From a virus, in the IMG/VR virus record IMGVR_UViG_3300010885_018483, positions 1 through 30,664 of that record: DNA of 30,664 bases; one strand, 5' to 3'. This document shows, piece by piece, positions 19,301 to 25,133 of the stretch. Every line of letters starts with the position of its first letter. Position 1 is the first letter of the stretch. The position numbers and the translations under genes are program-made. The notes under the pieces were generated by a model that saw nothing but the letters and a program-made list of their open reading frames with translations, did not search any database and was not told the DNA's origin.

Positions 19301-21634
19301 ATCGATAATGCTATTAACATGATCAATAGCTTCTCCTAATGTAAAGTCTATAAGGTTACCGTTCAACGGATTATTTTGTAAGTTAACTGGTATTTCATAG
19401 TAGCCGTTTTTATTAATGGGCTGTGATGAAAATGCCTTAATCGTCAATACATCGGTTAATTTAATATCAGCCGCTAACTTAACTTGCTTATATACCGGAG
19501 TATCAATTAACATCCAATAGCTAGAATCTAATCTAATACCGTTGATATACACTTTTACTATTAGGTCGGATAAATCTTTTATATTATCAAAAATATCAAT
19601 ATTAAAATTATTTGTTTTATTTGAATTTTTGTAAATTCTGATAGCAGGTTGGTACGTTGCAGCCTGGCATTTTTGCCAGCCGTTAAGATATATTAATCCG
19701 GCAGGAGTTGATTTTTTTAAATATCCAACATCTATTTTTTTGACTACTACGCTAGAATTATTTTTATATTCGAATTGATCAATTAGCAAATTAAAATTAA
19801 AAACAATATCTCCTATATTGTTAATATTTTTATAAGATAAAGGAAAACCTAAAGTGCTGTCTATACTATTAGTTCCAACTTTATAAGAAAATAAGGACGT
19901 TCCTGCAAAAGTCGATCCATCATAAACACTAGTATCACCGTAGCTGACACCATCATCATCTGCTATATCAAATAGTGGAGTTTGATTTAATTTTGTTTTT
20001 TGTTGGGCTAATTTCCAACTAGTTCCATTATACCAATAAGTACTTCCTTGATTTTTTAAACCTTGTTTAATAATACAACCTTGTCCTTCTACAGGAGATA
20101 ATTCAGGGGCAAGATGTATTTGTCGTTGTCCGTTTAAAGTTAAAAATTCAACTTTATAAATTTGATTTTTTACTAAAACATCAGTGTCTGCCGTAAATAA
20201 AATTCGTTGACCCTGTGCAATAGATATACCATCGATATTATACCCTAGGCGTCCTTCGATTGTGCTAAAGACATCTGTAGTATAGCTATCAATTAAATCA
20301 ATATCTTCAATTGCTACAGATCCAAAATTAAATAATCGTAAGTTTGCTTCAAATTCAATAATTGGTCTTATTGCCCTAGATGCTTGATTTAAATCAACTT
20401 CAGTTCCATTAAGTTTAGCTGTTGTCGTGATAACATCTTTATGAAACCATCGGTTGTAACGGCTCCAGGGGTTTCTATCTTTACTTGCTCTATTGATAAT
20501 AATATATTCGGGGGTGCCTGCAAAGCTAGTTGCATCACTGAACGGTAATGTATCAAACGGGCTGTTATCAAATAATATTGTTTCTGATGTTGTATAAGTG
20601 CTTAATAATTCTAAGATTGATGTAGATACTAGCTCAATCGCAGTGCCAACACCTTCAACATAATATTCGCCTTTGGCGTAAGAACTAGGCGTTACATTTC
20701 CGATAAATCGAACTTTCATTCCGTTAGTAAGACTAGTTCCATTAGGTAGTGTATAAGATTTTTTTCCTAATATGTCAGCATCAACATTTATAAAAGTATT
20801 ATCGTCAATAGATAATATTTCAAAGACTCCGCCGAGATCGGCATTAGAAGTGCTAGTATAAAATAATACATCAGGACAAGAATAAGGAACTGTAAATGTA
20901 ATTGTGCCTTTTTCTAAAGAAGTAACAATTTTCCCCGATTCATCTCTGTATACTAGTTCGCTGTTTAGATATGGATGAGATGGGCCACTAGATCTAGCTG
21001 TCTTAATCATAAACGGATTTGACGGGCTTGACACATTAAATCTATATGTTTGACCTCTGTATAATTTAATTACAGGATCTCTGACTAAACCAGGAGGCGT
21101 AAAAATATATTGATCATCGCCGCCAACGGATTCAATAGTAACAGTATATTCACTAGTAATTGCCAATTGCTGACCTAGAATTTTAACTGCGTCAGGGCCA
21201 TAAGGTAACCAATAGTAGTTTTGAAAATTAACAAATTTATCCCAGTCAATATGCGGATCCCAAGAATAAAATTCTTGTTTGTTTATTCTAGCATGATTAG
21301 TAGTGTTACCTCCAAAAACTCCTATCTGGTTAATATAGTCAGCATAGTCTTTAAAGAAAGTAGTATTGCCTAAATCATCATTTACAACCATACCGGGCTC
21401 TAGTTGATAATGTTGACGTGCGGCTGTGGGCGCAGTAATAAAAATGTCACTGCCGGTAGTTGCTTTTGCATTTTCCCTACCAATAAACCCATTAACTTTT
21501 TTAACAGTTCCCGGACGGATCAGTTGTTCAACTGTTGCTTGTAAAAACTTTTTATTAGCATCAGTTTGATAAAATTTAGGTAGAAAATCTGAAGCCTTTG
21601 CTTTGCCAGAGTTTGGATTTACACTATCAACCAT
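7385..21634 (-). CDS. Giant multidomain baseplate/fibre structural protein, 4749 aa
   Basis: A single open frame of 14.25 kb. It starts inside the end of the gp6-like gene (8-nt overlap, GGAG seven bases before the ATG) and occupies the position of T4 genes 7-11; T4 gp7 is about 1030 aa. Visible segments: N-terminal core (F-L-P-K-F-Y-Q-T at 17-24); cupredoxin-like domain 186-277; aromatic core ~1000-1250 with G-H-D-G-S near 999, W-W-Q-E-V-Y-G from 1136 and W1225-R-R-S-S; three CBM5/12-like modules at 1428-1782; beta-propeller-like 2143-2635; GSGY blocks 3042-3092 and 3403-3470; V-K-P-Y-R-T-K-I-R-E near 3319; G-K-D-L-S-Q-L-M near 3601; then fibre-like beta repeats to a fourth W/Y module at 4587-4637. 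I infer a wedge protein fused to a long fibre or scaffold. No protease, lysozyme or intein motif was found. Structural role is secure; exact equivalence is not. Confidence 0.8.
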   Translation of the reverse strand: MVDSVNPNSGKAKASDFLPKFYQTDANKKFLQATVEQLIRPGTVKKVNGFIGRENAKATTGSDIFITAPTAARQHYQLEPGMVVNDDLGNTTFFKDYADYINQIGVFGGNTTNHARINKQEFYSWDPHIDWDKFVNFQNYYWLPYGPDAVKILGQQLAITSEYTVTIESVGGDDQYIFTPPGLVRDPVIKLYRGQTYRFNVSSPSNPFMIKTARSSGPSHPYLNSELVYRDESGKIVTSLEKGTITFTVPYSCPDVLFYTSTSNADLGGVFEILSIDDNTFINVDADILGKKSYTLPNGTSLTNGMKVRFIGNVTPSSYAKGEYYVEGVGTAIELVSTSILELLSTYTTSETILFDNSPFDTLPFSDATSFAGTPEYIIINRASKDRNPWSRYNRWFHKDVITTTAKLNGTEVDLNQASRAIRPIIEFEANLRLFNFGSVAIEDIDLIDSYTTDVFSTIEGRLGYNIDGISIAQGQRILFTADTDVLVKNQIYKVEFLTLNGQRQIHLAPELSPVEGQGCIIKQGLKNQGSTYWYNGTSWKLAQQKTKLNQTPLFDIADDDGVSYGDTSVYDGSTFAGTSLFSYKVGTNSIDSTLGFPLSYKNINNIGDIVFNFNLLIDQFEYKNNSSVVVKKIDVGYLKKSTPAGLIYLNGWQKCQAATYQPAIRIYKNSNKTNNFNIDIFDNIKDLSDLIVKVYINGIRLDSSYWMLIDTPVYKQVKLAADIKLTDVLTIKAFSSQPINKNGYYEIPVNLQNNPLNGNLIDFTLGEAIDHVNSIIDNIPPSMLDPDYSNIRDLGNITQYGTKFLQHSGPLSLSLYHITSESNNVIKAIESSKEDYNKFKKNFIAVASAIGIDTDPATGVNLVLQKINQDKPKTSPYYFSDMAAYSAKASNKLTVVDYRIKTYPLVNIFSMDELSTRSVLIYLNGNQLLYKKDYIFNSQGFVVITAHIETGDTIVIDEYDNTNGSFIPATPTKLGIWPKYEPMIYEDTSLVTPRLMIQGHDGSQVLAYDDYRDHLILELEKRIFNNIKVEYDPTVFDIYDTIPGYSRTTEYSLDEFNEVLAPDFYKWTSLVDRDFTKPLNYDRTEPFTFNYRFNSAPDGRGLPGYWKGIYCWMLDTDRPNLCPWEMLGFTIEPKWWQEVYGPAPYTSENKILWEDLATGTIREPNTPVRVNLKFARPVLHTYIPVDDQGRILSPAFSGLASGVITQATESDFVFGDISPVESAWRRSSHYPFSVLRTLMLLHPAQTFGVLLDRSRIVRNPAGQLTYKETSLRVSPKDIMIPSIYSSSSNIQTSGIINYIIDYILSDNLKSYDSYVYDLTNISARLTHRIGAFTSKEKFSLLLDSKTPLSQGSVFVPQEDYNIVLNSSSPIKKITYSGVIVTKTLIGTVVGYEVKGYSKTQPYFKYYPTMGIGLEINVGGISEAFSAWAPNSRYAAGKIVEYNNKFYRSKALHTTADTFGSQFYELLAELPIVGGQTAYLRTEWDRDEVITVPYGTKFRTVQEVVDFLQGYGEWLKDQGFIFDDFNTTLSQVANWETSAKEFMFWTTQNWSTGQDKWHDWQPNTPVAAGNIIRYNGDYYRASTNVAGSLIFNNQSFVKLDGLSTLGSSVISLSPAAAKITFALPLAVVDDIKNPFNSYEFFKVDGTPILPNFLNSYRDDNTVSYIPVGNDGIYSASFYLVQKEQVVILNNTTMFNDTIYNVESGYRQERIRIAGYVSGDWTGSFDAPGFIFDQATIQNWEAWKDYFLGDIVKYKEFYYSSKKSLAGTATFENSSWVKLDKKPTPQLLPNWNYKAGQFTDFYSLDSDNFDISQQKMAQHLVGYQKRQYLENIIQDDVSEFKFYQGMIIEKGTKNVLNKLFDVLSADGKDSVNFYEEWAVRMGQYGASSAFENVEFILPEGLFRNNPQGFELVNYVDSAVNDFIIRQTPNDVYLKPIGYKNDIWPTVENQKYYLRTPGHVRLDQVKVALLHIDNIASQDVTTFINGDYVWCGFENNSWNVYRYTNSDLAVTNLTYVANDKEITLTAKTNIHFKAGEWVGINQTTAFNGFYKIKTVVGNKMTLSASLSTTPTGSFSEQQKVLLFVFKSQKVNSINDADSVRPKKINAGELLWTGGPGTDYNWETWQYNPVYTNKELISTEPVYGQGRGKQIVVNSAGTVMATAVNNGTIVVYDRAGLVAPWIQRSSIEPPQLTVDGLGEHNAVYLGDVIAMSPDGTWLATGTPLASYVSTNPQVGDLYTAVNTDSADYNSSLVNQGAISLYKKDASNVYSFVDSIISPIPIADELFGSNIVLGNDVMFVTAAGYATGGNIIGRVYQLNYQTNVMASTAYNPTGSAGTVIKVSNTAGIDANMKIVGTGFTSGQYVTQIVDSTTLYVSAAPDSTPAGVLEFTETNWQYAGQNSFQRYLDHNTLTDGAKFGYSMSISQDGTTLAVSAPGTLGVVYTYRKSGNLYALTQTLNTVNEYTGFGTAVALSADAAYLAISSVLYDGEKIDQGLVEIRTWDEENYFANLETRKEIVNNDPSIAEYFGTKLSFMNGYETLVVYSPNSSVRDTIVIDNNTTTFDDNLTSFLFSKPNTGRIDIYDRYADNWVFSETLKTNQADSHSEYSSGFAVGANRVVVGSPYQLDNGIMSGKIYDCNKPSGHFSWKKLYSQGKSVNLKRIKKAFLYNKLTNNIVSYLDAIDPSQGQIPGIAEQEIKYKTFYDPATYSIGNSSVTVDDGMAWAKSQVGMLWWDLRTAKFIESHDSTDVVYRNSTWNTLFPGASIDIYEWVESKLKPTEWNTTADTETGLSLGISGTALYDNVYSVVKKYDAIAKTFKNIYYYWVKNKKTIPSSLNRSMSAIDVANIIANPRGEGYKYLALTSSNSFSVVNCQSLLEDNNVILSIEYWLLDNTSSQGNIHSQWKLISNDINSEIPTRIEEKWIDSLCGKDVQGRVVPDTALPAKLRYGIENRPRQSMFVNRFEALKQFIEKTNQVLIKNQISSQRNLTKLDSYDMLPSTITGLYDTTVDTDAELRFANIGSFRKPVLTISSPTDGKITSVNIVEKGSGYLVPPYITVSGSGTGAVLRASINANGQINGVTIISAGEGYDNNTFLTVRNYSVLVKTDSQVSGSWSIYSYEPTTELWSRVNGQSYDTRKFWSYEDWYATGYNQFTATDYAVDTFAELGLINTKVGQTVKVRTTVDSSWVLLEKYSNNITVDWTTSYRVVGKQRGTIQLSSTLYEYTNSIYGYDSELYDGGTFDNVASIELRTILNTLKNDILIDNLKQEYLNLFFNSVRYAYSEQTYIDWIFKTSFVKAQHNIGNLDQPVTYKNDNLADFESYIDEVKPYRTKIREYISSYSNTENSQTSVTDFDLLPVLENGSPVPVSGQVINGHIQVDNSIINTYPWKFWLDNTGFKVKQIAVIDNGSGYLTPPAVRIVSNSGSGAVARAFISNGKLTRISLLSKGSGYLEAPTVIIDGNTTGAPARAVAIIGDSVIRSNLIKIKFDRTTSQYVITQLQETETFIATGSQKQFSLTWAPDIRVGKATVSIKLKTLSVSTDVLRDEYSLTVSKAAASTYTRHYGTLTFDTAPEKDAVITVTYIKDWDLLNAADRIQYYYNPSAGELGKDLSQLMEGVDYGGVIVSGLGFELAKGWDSLPYYSDKWDTFDTTFDDYIEIVPAGKYVYTLPYTPAAGTELNIYQSKRIIESYPGDDQQVNFNFNLQDINPVVTISTEVTITDAHATYQQSGSDGTTLKISNVTGVIVQGMSVIGTGFASGQTVMSYTPPVAPSTYSTVILSDAPNNQPSGVLYFTKNISGIDILTVEDTALLQAGDLLTIISNVDGSLVPNTISYDTKILRVLTSTRVQLDQILFDNVTNASATFTRTLVIPTDYVINITGVVTLSSPVPAGSYINITSLTTRLGNFGAIRVDDGSIIADGTTSIVDISSLGITVSEGDQIIIRKSTSDGAIKPQETDYDTALEGGNLVYSSATGLSADDIIVDGDGFVTPTSSGAPEEVVPGQIVDTMAIKVFDRPSSGSAAIKVDSYLADGIQRTFKISQTPNSHQAVIVKFTKGERSNNILQSVSSIKTEIDDYMVLYETNEVRFVTAPPAGELVSIFSVGFSGTGILDLDYFIGDGTTNEFITKATWTNLTTSLVYVNGSPAVVELFKTDISYENINQIGIRFITPPPADSIINYIIVTGSSQTFSITKSEIITSTGTDTYDLQNISGDTLPIESSMIVRVDQTILSGPNNSYFKIGSNRLNYIIDPAKFVPFSVASSDIVVLADGILLTPSNDYIVDLSGITIKINKTTYNKYSGKQLIVSIRKNQGYVYIPSVGNAPAQIKFSQNYSSEMIEVTTFYKHDILDIQRTAVNVTSNLLLTPDTVDYYTYTSLAGGLLKLDRTVVDDNYVWVLKNGSLLTPSVDFKVNTDRQSITLATPPALTDEITLITFSNNVLTSGIAYMQFKDMLNRTHFKRLSASKQTQLTVELKNTDTTITVVNASNFDVPNPAVNKPGIIEIHGERIEYFTKVGNVFGQIRRGTLGTGTPKVHPINSYVQDIGSSETIPYTETTKTDRIISDGTNTVELTFTPTLDNMSIYQWFAENGYTFVGNFEATSSYDVRNVVVYNNRYYYTIYAVPAVKNRLSTVDYSTANSKYWKLYDTTIPPGYSQSNDIEVFAGGTRLKKKPYSLYNVLNGPDSPAADEHFDAEFAVDGVSKQVRLTSPVPFGTTVTVVKRLGSDWDRLVNIQDDNSKIAKFLKSVPGVSYKAIAKSE
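7724..7876 (-). other. Fourth W/Y module of the giant protein
   Basis: Residues 4587-4637 read N-F-E-A-T-S-S-Y-D-V-R-N-V-V-V-Y-N-N-R-Y-, then Y-Y, and end Y-W-K-L-Y-D. It matches the pattern of the three modules near 1428-1782, except that the first aromatic is F and the usual G is R. It lies about 110 residues from the C-terminus, far from the others. Confidence 0.4.
10265..10465 (-). repeat. Copy B of the G-T-G-F-x-S-G-Q module
   Basis: Residues 3724-3790 of the giant protein align with residues 2330-2390: G-S-x-G-T, K-[VI]-S-N, then G-T-G-F-[TA]-S-G-Q, and a closing P-[AS]-G-V-L-x-F-T. Copy B has about six extra residues in the middle. This is an internal protein duplication rather than a close DNA repeat. 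Confidence 0.65.
11225..11428 (-). repeat. Second GSGY repeat block of the giant protein
   Basis: Residues 3403-3470 contain two units of the form G-S-G-Y-L-x-x-P-x-V-x-I followed by G-[SA]-x-A-R-A. The unit recurs across phage tail proteins and at residues 3042-3092 here. It probably folds as small repeated beta-hairpins; the role is unknown. Confidence 0.6.
12359..12511 (-). repeat. First GSGY repeat block of the giant protein
   Basis: Residues 3042-3092 start G-S-G-Y-L-V-P-P-Y-I-T-V, continue G-S-G-T-G-A-V-L-R-A, and have a second, weaker unit beginning G-E-G-Y-D-N. It matches the block at 3403-3470 with about 310 residues between. Confidence 0.6.
13730..15208 (-). other. Probable beta-propeller (FG-GAP-like) region of the giant protein
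   Basis: Residues 2143-2635 hold seven blade-like motifs: near 2143 (K-Q-I-V-V-N-S-A-G-T-V), 2203 (G-D-V-I-A-M-S-P-D-G), 2283 (F-G-S-N-I-V-L-G-N-D), 2414 (F-G-Y-S-M-S-I-S-Q-D-G), 2463 (F-G-T-A-V-A-L-S-A-D), 2524 (F-G-T-K-L-S-F-M-N-G) and 2607 (F-A-V-G-A-N-R-V-V-V). Most are followed by a hydrophobic strand and then an I/V-x-x-Y/R strand. Seven is a common propeller blade number. Spacing is 49-83 residues, except 131 between the third and fourth, where an extra module (2330-2390) is inserted. Propellers usually mediate binding. Confidence 0.5.
14465..14647 (-). repeat. Copy A of the G-T-G-F-x-S-G-Q module, inserted in the propeller
   Basis: Residues 2330-2390, G-S-A-G-T-V-I-K-V-S-N through G-T-G-F-T-S-G-Q to A-G-V-L-E-F-T, pair with copy B at 3724-3790. 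This copy interrupts the propeller between its third and fourth motifs. Confidence 0.65.
16288..16420 (-). other. CBM5/12-like module 3 of the giant protein
   Basis: Residues 1739-1782: W1739-E-A-W1742-K-D-Y-F-L-G-D-I-V-K-Y-K-E-F-Y-Y, with a closing S-S-W-V-K-L-D. It shares the G-[DN]-I-[VI]-x-Y core and the [FW]-V-K-L-D end with module 2. Confidence 0.5.
16829..16957 (-). other. CBM5/12-like module 2 of the giant protein
   Basis: Residues 1560-1602: W1560-Q-P-N-T-P-V-A-A-G-N-I-I-R-Y-N-G-D-Y-Y then R-A-S, with a closing S-F-V-K-L-D. It matches module 1 in W-x-P-N and A-A-G-[KN]-I. Confidence 0.5.
17222..17353 (-). other. CBM5/12-like module 1 of the giant protein
   Basis: Residues 1428-1471: W1428-A-P-N-S-R-Y-A-A-G-K-I-V-E-Y-N-N-K-F-Y then R-S-K-A. 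The W-x5-Y-x2-G-x2-V-x-Y-x4-Y-x2 layout is that of the small carbohydrate-binding family 5/12 (chitin-binding type 3) fold. Confidence 0.5.
20804..21079 (-). other. Degenerate cupredoxin-like domain of the giant protein
   Basis: Residues 186-277 follow a pattern I associate with cupredoxin-like domains in phage structural proteins: L-Y-R-G-Q-T-Y-R-F-N, then N-P-F-M-I-K-T where H-P-F is usual, then G-T-I-T-F-T-V-P, and F-Y-x9-G-G-V-F-E-I. The expected copper ligands appear replaced: N206 for the first His, S261 for Cys, N264 for the second His and L267 for Met. It would be a structural rather than metal-binding version. Confidence 0.45.
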
Positions 21635-24600
21635 TAGTTGCTCCGTATGGTGAACTTGTTACGTTTTGTTGGGTAGAATTAACTACACTAGAATTAGTGT
21701 TTGTAATTGCTTTAATCATGCTAGGTGTTATTGATGTAATAATTTCAATGTCATCTACTGTGGCTCCGTTGATAAACAACTGATCGCTAGCTGATTTGAT
21801 TTCAAATAAACTACCAAAGTTTAAGCCGCTTTGACGTGGCACTATTACAAAATTAGCAATGTAAGGTGTAGCTTGGTTCATAACATAGGTTGATAATTCA
21901 GTAAAGTAAAATGTATCTCCAAAGTCCCAATTATCTAAATTAAAAAATTGATTAATTGCTGTAATTACTTTTGCTTTAATATCGTTGTCAGAAATCACCT
22001 GGCTTGGATTTTTAATTACTTTAAAACTTGCCTGAAGATTATCTTCAGCAATCGTGCCAAACAAAATCTTATAATTTACTGGATGATAAACTACTTCGTC
22101 ACTTATTGACTTAATTAAACTCAGGCTAGGAGATATTATGTCATATAACTCGGCACTGCTAGGCGGTAACGGTTTAGTTATTGGAGCTCCACTAATCCAT
22201 TGTCTAAATAAAGTATCATACCCCTTGGTTAACATAAAAACATCTATTATATTGGTTGCGCCGGGGTCAATTCTCGAATCGTAGTCAGCACTATGAGTGT
22301 ACTGGAATTTAATTTTATCTCGGCCTACAAATACTTTATAGTCAAGGCTAGCAACTAGTGGTTGATTGGCGGCTGTTAATTTTTTAACTACTCCGCTTTT
22401 TACAAAATAAAAATATTGTGGAAATGTATATTGATTTCTATCACCAACTAACGATTCGTCAGCTAGTATTTTTACTACAGAATTATTATAATTTTCTACA
22501 TATCTATAATCATCTTGACCCTGACTGATCGTATATTTTTCTTGTAAAATATACCGTGTCCAGTTTGTAGCGATCGGATCAACTATATTTAAAAATAGTT
22601 CTGGATTATCAACCACACCATTATCGTCAGAATCAGCAAATGTAACTACTATCTTTTTGTTGTCAATATATCCATCTTGACCTGCATATTCCGAAACAAC
22701 TTCCCAAGGATAGTCTACAGTAAAGGGAAATCCTGCAACGCTGGCTGGATTAGAATTGATGTTTAAAACATTAATAATATCTTTGATTACTGAGTCGTTA
22801 CGGCTGTCATAGATTTTACGTGTGCTATCAAAAAAGAATCTAACCTGTGTATCACTTTCAAAAACATATCGCTGTTCTCTACTAGTTACTGTATAGTATT
22901 CGTTATTAGTAGTAAACAATAACAACCAGCTGGCATCTTGTTGTTTGCTGGTAACATCGCCCTGTTTTGCTATACTAAAGTTAGAAACCAAGTCTAAATT
23001 TGATTCAAATATAATTTTCCATACTTGTGTAGTAGCATCGTAACGAAGTCCAAACGGTTTATTTGAATCGATTAAATCAATCATAGTTGTTATTGTCGCT
23101 GAGTCAATAACCGTTCTCCACTTCGGAACAATCTGCGTGATAATAGGTTTACTTGCTGAAGTTGACGGTATCGGACGATTTAAACTTACTGGCCCGAACC
23201 CGGTAGATAATAACCCGGTACCTGCGGCAGTGCCGTCATCTGATACTGACACTACTTCTGCCCAGATAGTTTTTATATATCCGGCAGTAGTTGTTGCAGA
23301 AGTTTGAACAAGTGTGTTTTCTCTATTAGTGTCAAAGTAATAACCGGTCGGTGCTGTAAATTGTACCAACGCTCCTGCTTTTAAATATTTTAAATCTGTG
23401 CTAGTATATGATCCGACTTTGTATATCGTTCCGTCATTTACATCACCTATATAACCAGACGATGCATTAGCATCTGTTGTTACGTTATTCCATACAATGT
23501 TCAAACTGGCTGTGATAAAATTAATAAATTTAGAATAATAAAAATTTCGCAGATTTGCTCTTTTAAGAATATCAAAAATGTCGTTGTAGATAACAACTTC
23601 AATATCAGTTTTGCTTTGATAACTGAATCTATATTGACTTGTATATTCCTCTGTGTACAGTACTCCGTCATTGGCAAATAAATTTGTTGAGCTGTATTTG
23701 CCTGTGGGATCTGCTAGGTCAAAATAACGACTGATGCCGGAACTTGTTCTATTAACTGCTTTTACTTTTGCAACTTGAGTGCTTACTGATAAAGGACTAA
23801 TATTATAATCTTCACCTGTAATCATTCGATTTTGTGTATAATAAGTTTGCGGAGCATTGGCCTTAATACTATCATTTGATTCTGTAGTAACAGCATTATT
23901 AACTGTATAACTTAACGATAATGTAATTGTTAAAGTTTGTAATTGATTCTGTGCAGAATAATACGGTACGTCTATCGATACGTTTCTAATATCTCGCGGG
24001 TTGATTGCATACTGCAAGCCATTGCTTACTCTATAATAAGTTCTAAATGTACCTAAAGGTAACTCTCCAAATACACCGTCACTAAATTGCAAACTGAATC
24101 TGTCGCCGGCTCGTGTTATCACACTGTAAATATTTCTAATATTTTTTTGAATACTATTATAAATTATGTTATTGCCTTCAAAATTACTAACAGGTGTCCA
24201 TAAATCAGTTTCAGCATTATTGCCGTCTAATCGATATAGCCATATATCTGAATTGTTAACTCCTGGGCTATCAATGTCAACTGATTGGTTACTACTTGGC
24301 TGTGCTACTGTAAATAATCCGGTGTTGAGTGTACCTTGTACAAAGTTTAAAAAGAAGCCACTTGATGTGCTGCCTAATCCTTTACCATCATCTCTATATA
24401 TACAAGCAAGATGATTACCAATACGAGGAGCTTCCTCGTAGATATAATTTTGTTCACTGAAAGTAGTACTGGTAATTTCAAATGCCATTGTTCTACCGTC
24501 AACAGTTTTGTTGAATTCGTATACAGGCACATTTGTATTTGCTCCCTGGATTCGATATTGTTCTGTTGGTATTCCGTATATGCTGGCTTTGCTTGCAGGG

Positions 24601-25115
24601 TTTCCAAATTGTTGTGTTGCAGGAAACGATGCGTTCATTATTTTAATAAACTGATCGTACCAATTTGCATTTGCTGAATCGTTCCAGTTGATTGTTTGCC
24701 CTGCTAAGTTTCTTCCGTTGCTGTCAATTACATTTTCTGTAGTTGCTACCGAAGCAAACTTTAATAAACCTCTAGAAGCAATATTTCTTTTGGCATTGTA
24801 ACTAATTAAACGTGCTAGACGTAGAACACTTTCACGGCGTTCTGCTAGTTCTAAAAAGTTTTCACGAGCATTTAAGTCCACACGGAAAGCTATGCTTTGG
24901 CCCAGAAATGCAATAAGATCAATTAGGGCAAGGTATTCGCTAGATTCAATATAATCGTTAAAATCTTCAGGATAGTTAGTACGGATATAATCAATCATCG
25001 TGCGACGTAGATTCTCAAAGTCGTAACTTTGGAAGTCTGCGTTACGGAAACTTTGATATATCTTTTTCCAGTCTTGTGCGACTAATAGTCTATTTTGTCT
25101 AGTTGTTACACTCAT
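21627..25115 (-). CDS. 6: Baseplate wedge protein gp6-like (baseplate J superfamily), 1162 aa
   Basis: Forms the ring of inter-wedge contacts in the T4-type baseplate that triggers sheath contraction. The N-terminus has the typical gp6 helical region: W-K-K-I-Y-Q-S-F, D-Y-I-R-T-N-Y-P-E-D-F-N-D-Y, and R-V-D-L-N-A-R-E-N-F-L-E-L-A-E-R-R-E-S from about 78. Baseplate_J features follow: F-S-D-G-V-F-G-E-L-P-L-G near 343, and R-M-I-T-G-E-D-Y-N near 430. The C-terminal part (about 1008-1132) has F-x-V-I-K-N, N-W-D-F-G-D-T-F-Y and P-R-Q-S-G. It is nearly twice the length of T4 gp6 (660 aa); the extra sequence lies mainly between ~500 and 1000 and includes an EF-hand-like loop at D828-E839. It starts 47 nt after gp25, behind a late-promoter-like motif and TAGGAT. 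Confidence 0.92.
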   Translation of the reverse strand: MSVTTRQNRLLVAQDWKKIYQSFRNADFQSYDFENLRRTMIDYIRTNYPEDFNDYIESSEYLALIDLIAFLGQSIAFRVDLNARENFLELAERRESVLRLARLISYNAKRNIASRGLLKFASVATTENVIDSNGRNLAGQTINWNDSANANWYDQFIKIMNASFPATQQFGNPASKASIYGIPTEQYRIQGANTNVPVYEFNKTVDGRTMAFEITSTTFSEQNYIYEEAPRIGNHLACIYRDDGKGLGSTSSGFFLNFVQGTLNTGLFTVAQPSSNQSVDIDSPGVNNSDIWLYRLDGNNAETDLWTPVSNFEGNNIIYNSIQKNIRNIYSVITRAGDRFSLQFSDGVFGELPLGTFRTYYRVSNGLQYAINPRDIRNVSIDVPYYSAQNQLQTLTITLSLSYTVNNAVTTESNDSIKANAPQTYYTQNRMITGEDYNISPLSVSTQVAKVKAVNRTSSGISRYFDLADPTGKYSSTNLFANDGVLYTEEYTSQYRFSYQSKTDIEVVIYNDIFDILKRANLRNFYYSKFINFITASLNIVWNNVTTDANASSGYIGDVNDGTIYKVGSYTSTDLKYLKAGALVQFTAPTGYYFDTNRENTLVQTSATTTAGYIKTIWAEVVSVSDDGTAAGTGLLSTGFGPVSLNRPIPSTSASKPIITQIVPKWRTVIDSATITTMIDLIDSNKPFGLRYDATTQVWKIIFESNLDLVSNFSIAKQGDVTSKQQDASWLLLFTTNNEYYTVTSREQRYVFESDTQVRFFFDSTRKIYDSRNDSVIKDIINVLNINSNPASVAGFPFTVDYPWEVVSEYAGQDGYIDNKKIVVTFADSDDNGVVDNPELFLNIVDPIATNWTRYILQEKYTISQGQDDYRYVENYNNSVVKILADESLVGDRNQYTFPQYFYFVKSGVVKKLTAANQPLVASLDYKVFVGRDKIKFQYTHSADYDSRIDPGATNIIDVFMLTKGYDTLFRQWISGAPITKPLPPSSAELYDIISPSLSLIKSISDEVVYHPVNYKILFGTIAEDNLQASFKVIKNPSQVISDNDIKAKVITAINQFFNLDNWDFGDTFYFTELSTYVMNQATPYIANFVIVPRQSGLNFGSLFEIKSASDQLFINGATVDDIEIITSITPSMIKAITNTNSSVVNSTQQNVTSSPYGATNG
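22599..22634 (-). other. EF-hand-like calcium-binding loop in the gp6-like protein
   Basis: Residues 828-839 read D-S-D-D-N-G-V-V-D-N-P-E. This fits the twelve-residue EF-hand/dockerin loop: acidic or Asn at 1, 3, 5 and 9, Gly at 6, hydrophobic at 8 and Glu at 12. It is a single loop, in the extra region absent from the shorter T4 gp6. Calcium binding is inferred. Confidence 0.5.
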
Positions 25116-25133
25116 GATGTATCCTAATATTGA

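Noticed and set aside
7385-21634. Intein or frameshift as the cause of the giant frame's length
   Set aside because: I saw no intein splice-site pattern, and sequence character stays that of phage structural proteins throughout, with recognisable modules in one frame from end to end.
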